Positions 35,562-48,589 of a DNA stretch of 64,000 nucleotides are shown here, one piece after another. Positions within the stretch are counted from its first letter, which is position 1. Each line of letters opens with the position of its first letter. This stretch comes from Prunella strophiata (taxonomy: Eukaryota; Chordata; Aves; Passeriformes; Prunellidae): the NCBI GenBank assembly GCA_036583965.1, contig JAZBQD010000013.1, positions 7,949,763 through 8,013,762 on the forward strand, written 5' to 3'. A program made the position numbers and the translations under genes. The notes below the pieces were generated by a model, which worked only from the letters and a program-made list of their open reading frames with translations, made no database searches and was not told the DNA's origin.

Positions 35562-38500
35562 TCTTACAGTGGCTCAGATAGGTCCCAGCAGGTTCCTTGA
35601 ACATGACACAGGATTTTGTTTTGTATTGTTTGGGCTTAATGAGTTTTTCTGAGGGAGAGTTATAGTCCTAGCAGAGAAGGGTATGAAAATACCATTATAC
35701 AAAACTTTGTGGAGAGAACTCATGCTCAACTTCACCTATGATCATGCTATTTTTAGAGCAATGCATTAAAATATAGTTCAGCTTTCAATATTTTCTCCCC
35801 AACATTCTAACTGATTTTTTTTTTTTGAGATGTTAGAAACAATAGCTTCAAACAAAGAAAAATGAAGAACAAGCAGTATATATATGACTTAAATGAATGT
35901 AATGGAAATCAGAAGTTTTTGCAGTCATTTGCAAAATGGAAAGAAACCAAACACATTTGTCTTGGGATCCAGCATAGTTTTCAGATTTCCCACAGATACA
36001 GAAGATGAGTTGTTCACAGCACTGTGGTCAGTGTGAGCTGGAGAAATGAATTCCACCTGGGATGCACAGCTATAGGTGAGGTGTGAGACCTCTAGCACCA
36101 GCAATTAAAACAAAAAAATAGGAAAAAACCCAAGTGCCTGGAACTGTAGAAAAGGAGAAAAAGTGAGAGATTTGAAACAAAGAAAGTGCTGTGAGTGGTC
36201 ACAGGTGATGTTTTCCAAGGCTGTTCCCAAGGACAGATGATTGGAGAACAATCTGGTGTTGGAGATAATTGGGGACTAATTAGCAGCAGGGATGGCTGTC
36301 CCCAGGGATGCAATCTTGGTGCTGGGCAGGGGAACCCTCCCCATGTCCAGGGCTCACAGGACACTCTGAGGGTCACTCCTGGCACAGCTGCAGCTCCTGT
36401 CCCTGGGGAGTCCCTCCCCTCCTGCCAGGGAGATCCAGGTGTCACCCATGCATGGTGCACAAATGTTCAAGCCCTCTAGGCTGCCCTAAAGTCCTTTTCC
36501 TACCTTTTCACCTGATTTTTCACCTTTCCTACCTGATTTCACCCCTTCCCTGCCTGGATGTGTGATGTCCTCTAAACCCTCCTCTGTTACAGGAGTGGAG
36601 CAAAACACCCTGGGGGCCCCCAGTGCTGCTCTCTGCTCCTGCTCTTTCCATATCACTGGGTGAGACAGCTCAGATCAGGCACACAGTGAAGGAGCAGCAT
36701 GTTCAACAGCTAATTTTATGTTTAAAAAAGATGAGTTTTTTTTCCTCCCCCCTTATTTGGGCTAACAGCTTATCAGCATGAGTCAGGCCTGGAGAATGAG
36801 CACTGCCTTACATGGGTTTACATATAAATTAACTCCCATTTTCTCACAGGCAGCCTGGGCATTTTCTGCTAGCTTAGCAGAAATTCCCAGTGATTGGGGT
36901 TTTGAAGGTCCACAATGAGAATACTTGCTGATGTTAGAATTCAGCTTTTATTGGAGATGAGGTGTGGTCTGGCAGTTTATTAACAGCTGAAGCTGCTGTG
37001 CAGCTGGCAGGCAGGTCAAACCAAAGGCAACATTAGTTAAACTAACTCAGAACTCCATGGTACATTTATTTTAGGGAAATATGGAAACAGTTTCATCTCC
37101 CTCTGATAAATAAATAACATGCCAGGCTTGCAAATTGTATTTTAAAGGAAACCTTTAGGTTAGCATTTCCATGCTTCTGAAACAGGCACCCAAAGTAGGC
37201 TTCAGCTAGTGAAGTGTGGGGAGGAACATCTTGAATCATTTGCCTATAGTGATGAATTTTGGATGAACTGAGGTTTCCAGTGGCCACAGAAACTGCAGAT
37301 ATTTACTTGAAAGCCTTTCAGTGAGGAAGGGCTGTGATGAACTCATTCTGTGGACGTGGACATTCCATATTGTGAATAATTCCTGAGGTGCCTACTCCTG
37401 TGGTGGGAGGTGCAATAATGACAAAACTGCCTCCAAGGGCCATTGCTCAGCACTCTGAGCTCCCTGTGGGTATCAGCAGCTTATTTTAGTGAGATTGATG
37501 CCAGAGGTGTCCAAAAATCACAGAACAGATGCAGCTGGGCAAGTGGGGACCTGTGGTGAGAGAGGGCAAACCAAGGCCTTGGGGGGATGCTTGCTGGATC
37601 CCAGGCTGAGAGGAGAAATTGTTGTATTTCCTTTCCAAGGTCATCTCAGAAAGGGGCAAGGAGACCTCCAGAAATGAGGTTTTATTACAGGTCTTATATT
37701 TTCCAAATACAAACTCTGTGTCTGGGTGTGTGCTTATTTTTTAAGGGTATGTATAGTACTAACCATGGTAAACCTGTGGTTTCTGGTCAATTTAATGATG
37801 CTGTAAAATGTGGTTTATGGCTGACTTTCTCTGTGTTAATGCCTGCAGGAACCTGGGGGGATTTTTGTTCTTTGGTTGTTTTTTTTTTATACCTCTAAGA
37901 AAACCAGGCAATGACTGCTCCTGATTTTGTGGTTGAGAAGTTCCTGATGCCTGTTTTTGTTTATTTGAGGGGTTCTTTCAGTGGAACCCTCAGTGCCTTT
38001 CCCAGGTACAGGAGATGCTGTTTGGTTAGCTTGGTTTATCCACATAAACACTTGTTTTGTTATCTGCTTCCAGAATGGAACTGGGATCTGCTAAAATTCA
38101 AGGAGATCTGATGCAAAGCTGATGAATTATTGTAGGAATTTAGTGCAGTGTTGGTGAAAGAAATGAATAAAACATTAGTAATGAACTCTTTACTTGTGGA
38201 CACAGAACAGTTCTCCAAAATACAGATCGTTTTCATACTTCAATACTTTCTCCATTATGAAGCAATTAACTCTCATCTGCTGTCTTTAAAGAACAGAAGC
38301 TTTTGTTTCAAACATGGCATCTTCCTCTCTTCCCAAATATCTTTTTGCAGTTTCTTAGTTTTTGCTGTTTCAGATGAAAGATTCTTGTTCTTCTTTGTGT
38401 CACAGGAACAAGAGCTGAATTCTGATGTTTTCAATTTCCTAGAGCACAAGTATTGTTTAAGATTGAGTATTTAATATCTCTTTTCCCCCAGTAAAATTAG

Positions 38501-39558
38501 TATTTATTTCCTTGCTAAGAAGCAATTGCAAAAGCATGGGAATGTCTGCATCTTCATGAGGTGACATAGATTTTAGCAAATTATTTTATTTACTTCAAAT
38601 GGTGATTTCCTCTAACCATGCTAGCAAACCTAGATTAGCAGTGTGATATGCATTGCAGAGTTTTGGCATCTGTTGTAGATCATAACTGAAAATGCTTGAC
38701 TTTGCCATCTCATTTCAACATCTTTCTCTTCCACTGCCTGCTCTTTGAACTGACCAGCAGAAATCAAAATCAAAGTGCAAAAGGGGCTGTAATTCAACCC
38801 ATGCTTGGAGAAACAAAAACCTGATTGGTACTTTGATGGAAATGAAATACAATTTAGGTTTCTTAATACAACAGCAACAACAAAAATTCAGCAACAGAAG
38901 GGTCATGAATTTAGTTCTAAGATGGATTTATGTTGGATTGGAAAACTGCCTCGAGTGTTGGAGGCCATAAAAGCCTGATGTACCACTTCCTAATTTAAAA
39001 CTTGTTTGTTTGTGCTCAACTGGTTTGATGTTATGAATATTATTAGCCAGGGCAAAAATAATGATTTTATGAATAATTTTAATGAGCAATTTTTAATTGG
39101 TGTTGTAACCTAAGCAGCATGTAAGCAGACCTTTGAGTAGTTTCTGGTGATCCTTTTATCAGGATAGTATTCCAGAATTCTTTGGGCTTTTTTTTTTTCC
39201 AGGCCCTCTTTTCACCAGGGCACGAGGTAAATTGTGGAATTGAGGCACAATAATTAAAATTCATTGCATTCCATATTTTTTTTTCAATGTAGCCTGTTGG
39301 TTTTCACTACTAAGGCTGAAAACTCCCTCTTTCTTGTCCAGTTCTTCACATTTCTCAGCCACATGTAGCTTTGGTTTCAAAAAGAGACAACTTCTTCAGG
39401 GTAATTTCACAGCAATCTTGACAAGGCAGAACAGTAATCTTTGAAAGGTTGTTGCAAAGGATTTGTCAAACACACATGTAGGTGTGTGGTTTAACCACCA
39501 GGCCAGGTTGCTGTGAATTTTCTGTTTTGTCATGGATTTTTATTTGTCATGGCTTTTC

Positions 39559-39578
39559 TTTTTTTTTTTTTTTTTTTT
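39559..39578. repeat. Poly-T tract, 20 T
   Basis: Uninterrupted T run. No adjacent retroposed gene recognised. Confidence 0.95.
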
Positions 39579-41301
39579 AGCTGTACACTTAAATCACTGT
39601 GAAATGTGACAGAGCTTAGGCTGAAATGATTCAGAAGTGGGATTTGAACTCATCTCTGCCACCTCCCAGGTCAATGATTTCTATTCTAGGTTATGGAATT
39701 ATTTGCTCTATTTTTGGGTTGAGGGTTTGGGGTTTTCCCCCCTCAATAAGAAATGAAAGCAAGTGCAAATCTCAAAATTTACAGAATGAAAAATTTTATT
39801 TCTGCCTGTGTCTTGTATATAATGCTCATTCTTGGAGATGAATCAGTGCATAATAACCCATTTTGACAGACTGAGTAAGCCTTTGGTTTAGGTGCTGTGT
39901 ATGTTATCCTAATTCTCACTTTTATTCTTTCAATCAACCCCCCCACCCCTCATTTATTAGCACAAAGATGTATGGGAAGAACAGCAGAAGTCCTATTGTA
40001 AACTCTGCTTCCTTCTTTTTTTTTTTTTAAAAGCTTCAAAAAAACACTTGAAATCCACAGGGGAAAGAGAAATTAGACTCTAGCTGACATGACTGAATTT
40101 TAAACTGCTAAATATTTTATACTTATATTAGATAATGTGAGGTTCCACTAAGCACAGCATCAGGATCTTTGGGGGTTTTGCTTTTAACCCAATCTGTGCT
40201 TCACCATCTTGGTCAAAACTGCTGCAGGACTTTCCTGCAAAGTTGAGAGAATTTTGACCTTTCCCAGCATTTCATAAGTGATCTCAGCTTCATGCCTTGC
40301 TGATTAGGGTTCACCTTATTCTTCAGGAACAGCAGAAAAAAAACCCAAAGTGCTTCCTTGGACTGGCTCTTTCTGGCTCCAGCTGATGAAGGTGGAGATG
40401 CTGCCTCTGTCACTTCTGAAGGTGGCTGCAGATGGCAAATCCTGCAGTTCCCCTCTCCCAAATGATGTGGCAATTCTTTATCATAATGCTTCCTCTCACA
40501 GTCCTGCTTGGAACTTGGGCCCAGACTGGTAATTCCACTGGGTATTTGTAAATTTTTTCTTTTTAGAGAAAGATGGGATAATCCAGGACTAGCATGCTGA
40601 GTTGGCTGATCCAATGCAAATAATTACATTTCTAATATTTCTGAAAAGATGTATTTAATTGACTGAAGGCAGTGTAGCTGAAAACACACTCCACTTACTT
40701 ACTTTGATCTTTTAAATATGGTCACAAATGTCTGAGAGGCTCAAGCAGAGTCAGACAATGCTGAGACACATCCTAGAGCACTGTGCTGTGAATTCTTTTG
40801 GACAGAAGGAGGTGAGGGAGAGCACCAGACATCTGCTGGTGTGGGCCAGTGAACTGAGGGTAATTCTATTCTACTTTTTATTCTCATTCATTCCATTTAG
40901 ATTGGAAAAATAAAACTCAGTGTGGAAATCTCTCCTGACAGCAGCAAAACCTTCCAAAGTGCCTGGGTCTTGCTAAGGAGTGTTGTTTGTGGGTATGCTG
41001 TGCCCTTAGGGCAGCTTTGGGGTTCTGCTGTGAGAGGAGACTGATGGGATCTTTCTGGTGAATCTTTGCTTTCTGTGATGCAGCCAGCAGGATCACAGCC
41101 CCCTTAGCCCCACGCTGATAATTATTTCTCTGCAAATGGTGATTCATTTGATCTGCCTGTTTGCTGCATATGGATCTAACTCTTCAGAAGGGACAGGATG
41201 TTTTTACAGCTTGAGGATTGTAGCAGAGGCAGGAGAGGCTGCTGTGTTGGAGGTCAAACAGTGTTTTGCTTTTTCCCTTCTCTCTGCTGAAGACAGCCCA
41301 C

Positions 41302-41353
41302 AGTTCTTATTTCAGCATGTTGAAAGTAATATTTCAAGTTCTTATTTCAGCAT
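41302..41353. repeat. 17-bp direct duplication, 35-bp period
   Basis: AGTTCTTATTTCAGCAT occurs at 41302-41318 and identically at 41337-41353. The intervening bases are also partly similar (ATTTCA words), which suggests a small degenerate tandem array. Confidence 0.9.
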
Positions 41354-41859
41354 ATTTCAGTAAATGTTGAGCTGCCACAAGGGCCTGGAGGTCACACCTT
41401 GGTAACACAAGACACTGAGGCAGTGCTGGGTTACTGGAGCACAAAAACTGCTTGGAATGGATTTGTGCCACTGCAGGTGCTCTTAGAAACAGCAAAGTGG
41501 GTGAGAACATTTTCTGCCCTCAGCAATCCCATGTGGGGAGAAGGCAGGGCTCCAGAGGGTTGGGTTTCATAGCAAGAAGCCAATTCTTCTGTTCCTCACA
41601 CTCCTCCAGAAGCCACTTTGTCCCCTCCTAGCTGGCTCCCACAGCCTGAAGTGCCTGGGCACAGCCTCTGCAACCCATCCACACAGCCCCTGCACTGCTT
41701 CTTTCTCTCTCCTGTGGAACAGTTGTGTGTGCAGGACCTCCTTTGGCCTCATTTTTTCCCTCCCCTTACAGAGCCACCATGTCTTTGACACTGTGCTGAT
41801 GTGCAGAAGCTCAGGGGATATTTTCATACATGCAAAGCTTCACAGAATGTGCTGAGGGA

Positions 41860-42185
41860 TGTTGTGGTGGCAGACCCCCAGCCAGGTAATAATTAGCATT
41901 GACTCCATGATGCAGAAGGCATGAAAGGATACTTTATTATTAGAAATCTCCAGTTTTTATAGAAACAATGGTGGACTTAAGACCTGATTGGTCTTAAAGT
42001 CACACCATTGGTGAATTATCAATAGCACACTCTAGAGAACCATATCTATAACCAGTGGTTACAGAAAGAGAGATAATAATTGTTTGAATTCTTCCCTCTA
42101 AGTTTCTCTCAGCTTCTCACAGTTTCCCAGGATGTTTCTGGGAAAGTCTGTGCCTGCTCTCTGTGGCCAGAGAGCTGCTGCCACA
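41860..42185 (-). mobile_element. Probable solo LTR of an ERVL-like endogenous retrovirus
   Basis: A 326-bp block whose minus strand starts TGTGGCAGCAGCTCTC and ends CCACCACAACA, so it has LTR-type TG...CA ends. On the minus strand a TATA-like CTATAAAA (plus coordinates 41955-41962) is followed about 20 bp later by AATAAA (41933-41938) and then a short U5-like segment. This is the order expected for promoter, short R and poly-A signal in an LTR. I recall closely similar LTRs from passerine ERVL-type elements. No exact target-site duplication is visible (GGGATGT left, GGGTGT right), so the ends may be off by a few bases. No internal retroviral sequence adjoins it. Confidence 0.65.
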
Positions 42186-45100
42186 GGGTGTAACCTCTTC
42201 TTGGGTGAGTTGCTTTCAGTTGCTTGCCCAAGAGCCTTCCTCCATCCTGTTCTCTCTGGTTTGCATCTCCCCAATAAAATAGCTATTATTTTTTTTTCCC
42301 ACAGTAATGGCAGCTTGTTCCCCAGTGCCTGTCATCTTTTCTGATGAATAAGTCTTTTTCTTACACATGCTAAGGGTGTCAGAGGTTGTAGAGTGAAGGA
42401 GGATGAGGGGTCCCCCCAGCTGGGGGACAGCTCCCTCCATGGCACTGGGCCCAGAGCAGCTGGGCTGCCACAGAGAGGGACATTTGCAGGCCAGTTTTAA
42501 AGGCAGGGGAAGTGTTGTGAGCTTAAACAAGGATGAGGCTGTACTGCTGAGTTTTCATGGGAAGAGAATGTGATTAAGGATGTTTGAACTGCAGTTGTTT
42601 CCAAGGTACTTCTTCAACTTAAAAGGGAAACTTTATAAAAGCTCAAAAATCATATGCTGAGTATCACACACACAACTATTTTCAAGTCTGTAAGAATCTG
42701 TAAAAACAGCAGAAAAAATGAAAGTAGTTTATTCCAATGCTTGGTATTAGACAAACAAGAGGTGCAGTTCCCAGAGCAGTTTCATTAAAATGCTGAAGTG
42801 CTGGATGGAGAGGAGTGAGGCAGGTTTACAATTATGCTGTATTTGATATCAGATGTTATTGCAATGTCCAACCAAAGCCACCCACCAACTCCATCAGCAA
42901 TTTATCTAGATGGAAATGTGCCTCGTGCCAGGTTTTGTCACAAACTGATGATTATGAGGACCAGGCTATTTGAATATGCAGCCTGAGAGGCCTTAAAAAG
43001 CCCTTTGCTGAGAGTGCTGCCAAGCTGCTTGCCTTAGGATGTTTCAGCACTGGAGGCACCCCAAGCTACTGGAGCTTTTTGAAAATCTTGGCTGTGAAGT
43101 CTGAAGCTGTGAATATCTAATATGTGATGGCACCAGGCCCAGCTGGAGTACAAACACACACATACAAAAACACATGAGAATATGAACAGTGCTAACAAGA
43201 TAGAGATACTGTGCCCTGCTGCTGCTCTCATCCCACTTCCATAAAATAGCATATTGAAAAGGAAAATTTACTCTCTGTCCATTTCTTCTAGCCTTAAGGC
43301 TTAATTCTGAACTTTATGGGACTTTCTGGTTTCCTCTGTTTTTCATCTCCCCTTTCAACTTAAACATTGCCTTTTAGTTTTATTATCTTGAAAGCTCAGA
43401 GAGACTCTGAATTTTATCTGCAGGGAAGCTCATTTGTTTTTAAATGATTTTCAGTCTGAAAGTTGGGAGATTACAGGCAGCTGTAAAGAAAATCACCAAC
43501 GAATAAAGATGAGTTTCTTGGTTACCTGAAAACCAAAATAGGTTCAAAAAAGGAGAGTTTAAAATATGAGAATCTTTTTTGGCAGTTGACCAGTGATTTT
43601 GCACCTCGAGGCCTGTTAAACAATGAGAGGCACTTGGATTTCTCCCCCTCTCATTGTCTGTGCAGCACTGAGCTGTGGCAGGACATGAGCCCTGCTGGGA
43701 ATGCAGCAAGGGTGGGAGATCTCTTACTCTGGGGCACGTTGGAGTTTGCAGCTTTGCAGCTGACAACCTGCCAGCACTGATGAGGGATGTGTGTCCCACT
43801 GCTCTGACCTGGGACAGCTTGCAGGGTGACAGGGACACCCAGACAGGGACCCAGGCCCTGGGTGAGGCACCTGAGCCCTCACTGATGGGGAGAAAGGACA
43901 AAAACCCCCTGTGCTCTGGTGGAAGTGTTCATTCTTACCATTGCATTCCTATCCCAGTGACTCCAGGTTATCAGAGTTTGGGAGTATGGTGATACAGACC
44001 CTCATTTGTCCCTGGGTTTCCTTTGGCATAAACTTTACTTCATGAAAAAGAAGCAAGTCAGGAAAATTATATGGCTGTCAGGGGATTTTTATGTTTTGAG
44101 AGACAGGTGATATTAAAATACTTTTTAATGGATGGTTAAGCTTAATGTGATTAATAGATCATTTTTTTGTTCTGCAGTTAGGGTGATATATAGGGAAAAG
44201 CAGAATAAAAACCCTAGGGAAGTAATATTTTCATTCCAGTTTTTTTTTTTTCTTCTTCTGCTTTTTTTAGTTTCTTCTTCTTGTACCTCTATTTTTTCCC
44301 CTTCTGTTACTTTACTGACATCATTTTGCTTTTAAGGAAAGATAATTGTGAAAAGAAAGAAATTTAAAATTAAGGCATTTCAAAGTTAGTCTTCTAATAT
44401 TTTCTAAAGAAACTCAGATTGCCTGTGTTTTCCATTTCAAGTTCTGTGCTGTGCTGTCCCTGATAACAGACTTCAGTGGTTTGAATGAACACCAAAGTAT
44501 TAGCCTAAAGCAAGAAAACTGGCAAAAAACAACTCAAGGCTGTCTTTTAATGGACAATGTTTGTTCCTTTCTGTGGTGATTCCCCCATGACTGTGATCAG
44601 GAATTCTAAGGACTGTGGTACCTGCAAGTAATCTGCTGCAGATGAACACACAGAGGCACAGTGGGAGGAAAAACATTGCATTTGATCTCAGGGGATCAAA
44701 CATTCTTGGGGAATCATCTGATCTCAAGGATATCTGCTCCTTTTTTTCCCCCACATTATTATTTTTTTTTTTTTTAATGCATCCCTAATCAGGCCTTGCC
44801 ACTGCTCTGTAAACAGCAGGCCTGTTAGTGATGCTGAAAGATGAAGAGATTGGCAAAGAAAGACAAGGGAGCTTTTCTTCTCACTTGTGCTTTAAATATT
44901 TATTCTGGATGTGTGCTGGACCTCTTGCTTCTGATTTGGAGAAAGGGACCTCAAAGGTGAAGTGATACAAAAGCAGAGATTTTTATGCAGGCTGCAGTTG
45001 ATGGATTTTATATTCCTGTGTCACATCCTCCCTGCTGGGGACAGAGGAGCTGCTCCTTTGGGACACAGCCTTGTCAGCCTTGTCTCCTCTGGCAGTGGCT

Positions 45101-47089
45101 GCTGCTGAACTCCTGCAGGTGCCCAGGGCTGGCAGGGCTCTTGGAGCAGCACTTCTCCACTCCCACAGGCTGAGCAGCATCTTCAGTGCTTGCCCAGAAC
45201 TGCCACAGTTTGGGTGGGGGTGCTCATTGCTCTGCAAAGCCTCCCTACCCCTGGCAAAAAGTGCTGTGAGCATGGGCCAACCTTCTTTCCATGGAGCCAA
45301 GCAGCATTCCTGCCTCTCTGTCCTTCAAGACACCTGAATTTTTGTGCCTGCTGAAGCAGATTCCAAAGCTGTGAAAGCATTTCTGCTTTCTGTTCTTCTG
45401 TTCTTTCTGCTTTCTGTTTAACAGTTCTTCTGTTAAAAACCAAGCACAATCAAAACAGGATTTGTTTTTTTAAGTCTTTCAAAGGTAATTTCTGACTTAT
45501 CAATGTGTCAAGGTGCTTGGAACAGGTTTCACTGTGTGTGCAGCACTGTAATTCCTTCTAGCCTTGACATGTATTTAAAAAGGAAAGAGTGTAAATGTAT
45601 TTAAGAAGGAAAAACTGTAAGTGTATTTAAAAAGGAAAAAGTGTAAGTTCCCCATTCAGCCTCACAAATAACAGCCTCACAAATTGCACATGGGATGATT
45701 TATCACTGGCTAAAAAAGCAGTGTGCTTTCAACCCTTAACTGTGTGTTTCCTGCATAAATCCACCAGAAGTCTGACACTGATCTAAGGTGCTGTAAAGAA
45801 GTCACACACAGTTCTTCTTGTTTGTTGGGAGCATCCAAAGTTGACTTTCTGACTGCAAAGCAGAAATACTCTATTTGCTACTTACATGAGCATAATTTTG
45901 TGACCAAATTACTCAAGTCAGCAACTAATTTCACTGCTGCCTCAGACCTGCTTTAAATGAACAGGTATATTCATCAATCACCTCCCTTCTTCTTTGAGTA
46001 CCAGCCTAATCAATACTTGAAAGAGCTGTTTAAACACTTTCCCATTAAAAAGAAAAAAAAAAACAAAAAAACCAAAACTGCAGGTAGACGAAACAGCAGA
46101 ATAAATATTAGAGAGAATTTTAGGGACAGGCATTGAAGTTTGATGCTATTCTGCATTAGGACTTTATAAATCACTAAGCAAGAAGGATTATACAATGGTA
46201 CCATTCCACCCTAAATTACCAGGGCATGGTGATTGCAGAGTTGTGGCTGCACAGAGACATCTGACAGCTTTGGAGCTTGGATAGTTTTTAAAATACCTCA
46301 GTGCAAAGGGATCACGTTTAGCTGAGCAGTGTGAGCAGGGAAAGCACATCCTTGTCATAAAAGGACAAAGGAAACTCTGTGGATGTGCTCTGTGCTGGCC
46401 ATCAAATGCTCAGATGCAAAATGTCTTGCTCAAGGACTCCTTTGTGCTGGGAAAAAGGGCAGAAAGAGGTGGAATGAAGGTCTCTGGAAGAGCTGTGCTG
46501 GGTCTGGCAGACCCCTCAGTGAACAGGGCTGGTGTTGGTGCAAAGGCAACGCTGAGGACTTGCAGAGAGCTGGGTTTGTATTTCTGAGCTGGTCACAGCT
46601 GAGCTCTGCACAACCTGCTGGCTGCAAAAAGTGAGGGGGTTTAAAATACAGGAGTTACTGTGCAGTGATGCCTAAGCTGTGCCCAAAGATGTATTTATGA
46701 TTTAGCTTTTTATTTCTGATCTGAGCAATGATTCTTGGCACAGCAAGTCTGTGCATCAGGGCTCCAGCAGCATCAGGGGTTCCCATTGTGTCCTCACAGG
46801 GGGAGATGTGACACAAACTGAGAGCTCAGGGGTGGCCTCAGTTGCAGGAATTCCACAGAAATGGCCACTGGCAAAAGGAGGATGTGAGACATCATGTAAT
46901 TGATAGCTGGTGGTGCAGAAATCTTTGCTACCCAATTAAAGCCCATAAGCCCCACAGGGCTCTGCATGCCACTGGAAGTTACCATTGTCCTTTTCATCCT
47001 GTATTTTCATCCTGTATTTTGCAGTGTTGAGGAGTTTTTGGTTTATTGACTTATTTCCTGCTCTCAGCTCTTGTTCTTGTGCTGCATAA
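42186..47089. other. Non-coding DNA, no gene recognised
   Basis: Starts beside the LTR-like element. Open frames reach 153 codons (43440-43901, minus) without domain features. It contains the 26-bp triple repeat at 45571 and T-runs near 44240 and 44760. No CpG island or RNA gene seen. Confidence 0.6.
45571..45648. repeat. 26-bp tandem repeat, three copies
   Basis: Three adjacent 26-bp units, each starting GTATTTAA and ending GTAAAT or GTAAGT, with a purine-rich middle (AAGGAAAGAG and variants). Units differ at two to four positions, so this is older than the 24-bp array. Confidence 0.95.
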
Positions 47090-47240
47090 GAATGAAGTGG
47101 CTAAAACGTGTTTGCAAACCAGAAATGCTGATTGTTAGAAATATAATTATCATTTCTTTTGGAAAATTAATTAGAAGCCTGAATCATGATTCATTTAAAA
47201 GGAATGTTTAGTTAGATATAAGCTTTGTTTGCATGTTCAG
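47090..47240. promoter_or_regulatory. Candidate regulatory block, AT-rich and motif-dense
   Basis: About 150 bp with AATTAATTAG near 47165, a 14-bp palindrome TGAATCATGATTCA at 47180-47193, and forkhead-like words (TGTTTGCA near 47227, GTTTGCAAAC near 47109). The sequence has no simple repeat and no open frame. Motif density is the only evidence. Confidence 0.22.
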
Positions 47241-48414
47241 TGTAATAAGACTGAGTCTGAAGTTCTTCCATGAGCAATATCCTTCTCTCTCCCTCTTTGT
47301 GTTTAAAACTCCTTACTTACACATTTAACAAAATGAAGATTTAATAACTTCCTTTTCTCTCTCTAAATGTACCAGTTAAATCATAGTAGTCTATTTTCCA
47401 CCTGTAAAACTGCATTTACATGCTTAATCACAAAATCTCTTAAACCTATTATTACCTGCAGCAGGGGCTTTTATAATCAGATTTTTTTTTTCTGTTTCAA
47501 AGTGAAAAGATGCTTCATTATTCAGAAAGTGGAGGTGTCTCTTCTGGATATTGTGTAGAAGAGGACATGCTGCTGCATGTTAAAGAAACATGAGCTGTGC
47601 AGATCAGCTTCCCTGTGGAGGAGCCAACAGAGAATCAGTGTTTTAAATGCAGCTCTTTATTTACATACCTCTGTGAGTGCTGGAACAGAGGCCACCACAG
47701 AGCAAGTACTCTGACAGTTCTGCCTTCCAGAAATGCCATCCTGAAAGCTAATGCCACCTTGCTGGGAGTCTTCTCTACCTTTACAGGTTTAGAGGGCAGG
47801 AAAAAGTCCCAGGAAAACCAGCCCTGCTAACCACCACTGGTTTCCTCCAGGGGTGACTGCTGAACAAAACTTCCAACTAACAGCTGTCTGTAAAGACTGA
47901 AGCTTTCCTCAAGTGTTAGGGAAAGAGTGATTTGCCCTGAGTGATGTGAGGGCTAAGTTAGAGAAAGACTTTCTTTGCAGTAGTTATCCTTTGTACCATA
48001 TCTCAACCACTTTTTTTCCTTAATTTGAAAATATCTGGGGCTGTTTTCTTCTTGTGTTTGTGTACACTTTTAATACCTGCAAAAATCAGTGCCTCTAAGG
48101 AAGCTTTCATTTTCCTCAGTGCAGCAGGGCACAGCTCTGCCATCTAAAACCCTGGGATGGCAAAACAAAACCAAAACTCAAAGATTCCCACCTACTGCTC
48201 CTCTAAATCCCTGTTGATCTGTAGGGGATGGGAGAAGAGAATTGCTCCCTTCAAAGGCAGGAGCATTCAGATGAGGAAATTTTAAAGCTGCACGTTTGTT
48301 TCAAATGGATCCTATTTAGCTTGACAGTAAAAGAGCCACGGGGCTGAATTTTATTAGACATTTGTGCAACAGGCATTAAATGTTTCATGTTAGGAATATA
48401 TTAAATTCCATAAG

Positions 48415-48430
48415 AAAAAAAAAAAAAAAA
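48415..48430. repeat. Poly-A tract, 16 A
   Basis: Uninterrupted A run after TTCCATAAG. No retroposed gene body recognised upstream. Confidence 0.9.
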
Positions 48431-48569
48431 GCCACATTCAGAAAATATACAAAAAGGGAGTAACATTCCTCTGAGATTTTTGTGCACTGAAAACCTGAAC
48501 ATTGAAAAAATAAGTGAAGAAGGCAATATGGAGGATTTTATCATGTTTCCTGCCTTAGCTCTGCTGGAA

Positions 48570-48589
48570 TTTTTTTTTTTTTTTTTTTT
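48570..48589. repeat. Poly-T tract, 20 T, with G/T-rich tail
   Basis: T run followed by a G/T-rich stretch to about 48640. Simple sequence. Confidence 0.9.

Larger units (their letters stand above)
33587..41859. other. Long non-coding stretch, no gene recognised
   Basis: About 8 kb without a supported gene. It contains (GTTT)4 at 34984-35000, an A-run near 35081-35096, a palindrome at 35536, a T20 run at 39559 and a 17-bp duplication at 41302. The longest open frame is 138 codons (33906-34322), with no domain pattern. Confidence 0.6.
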
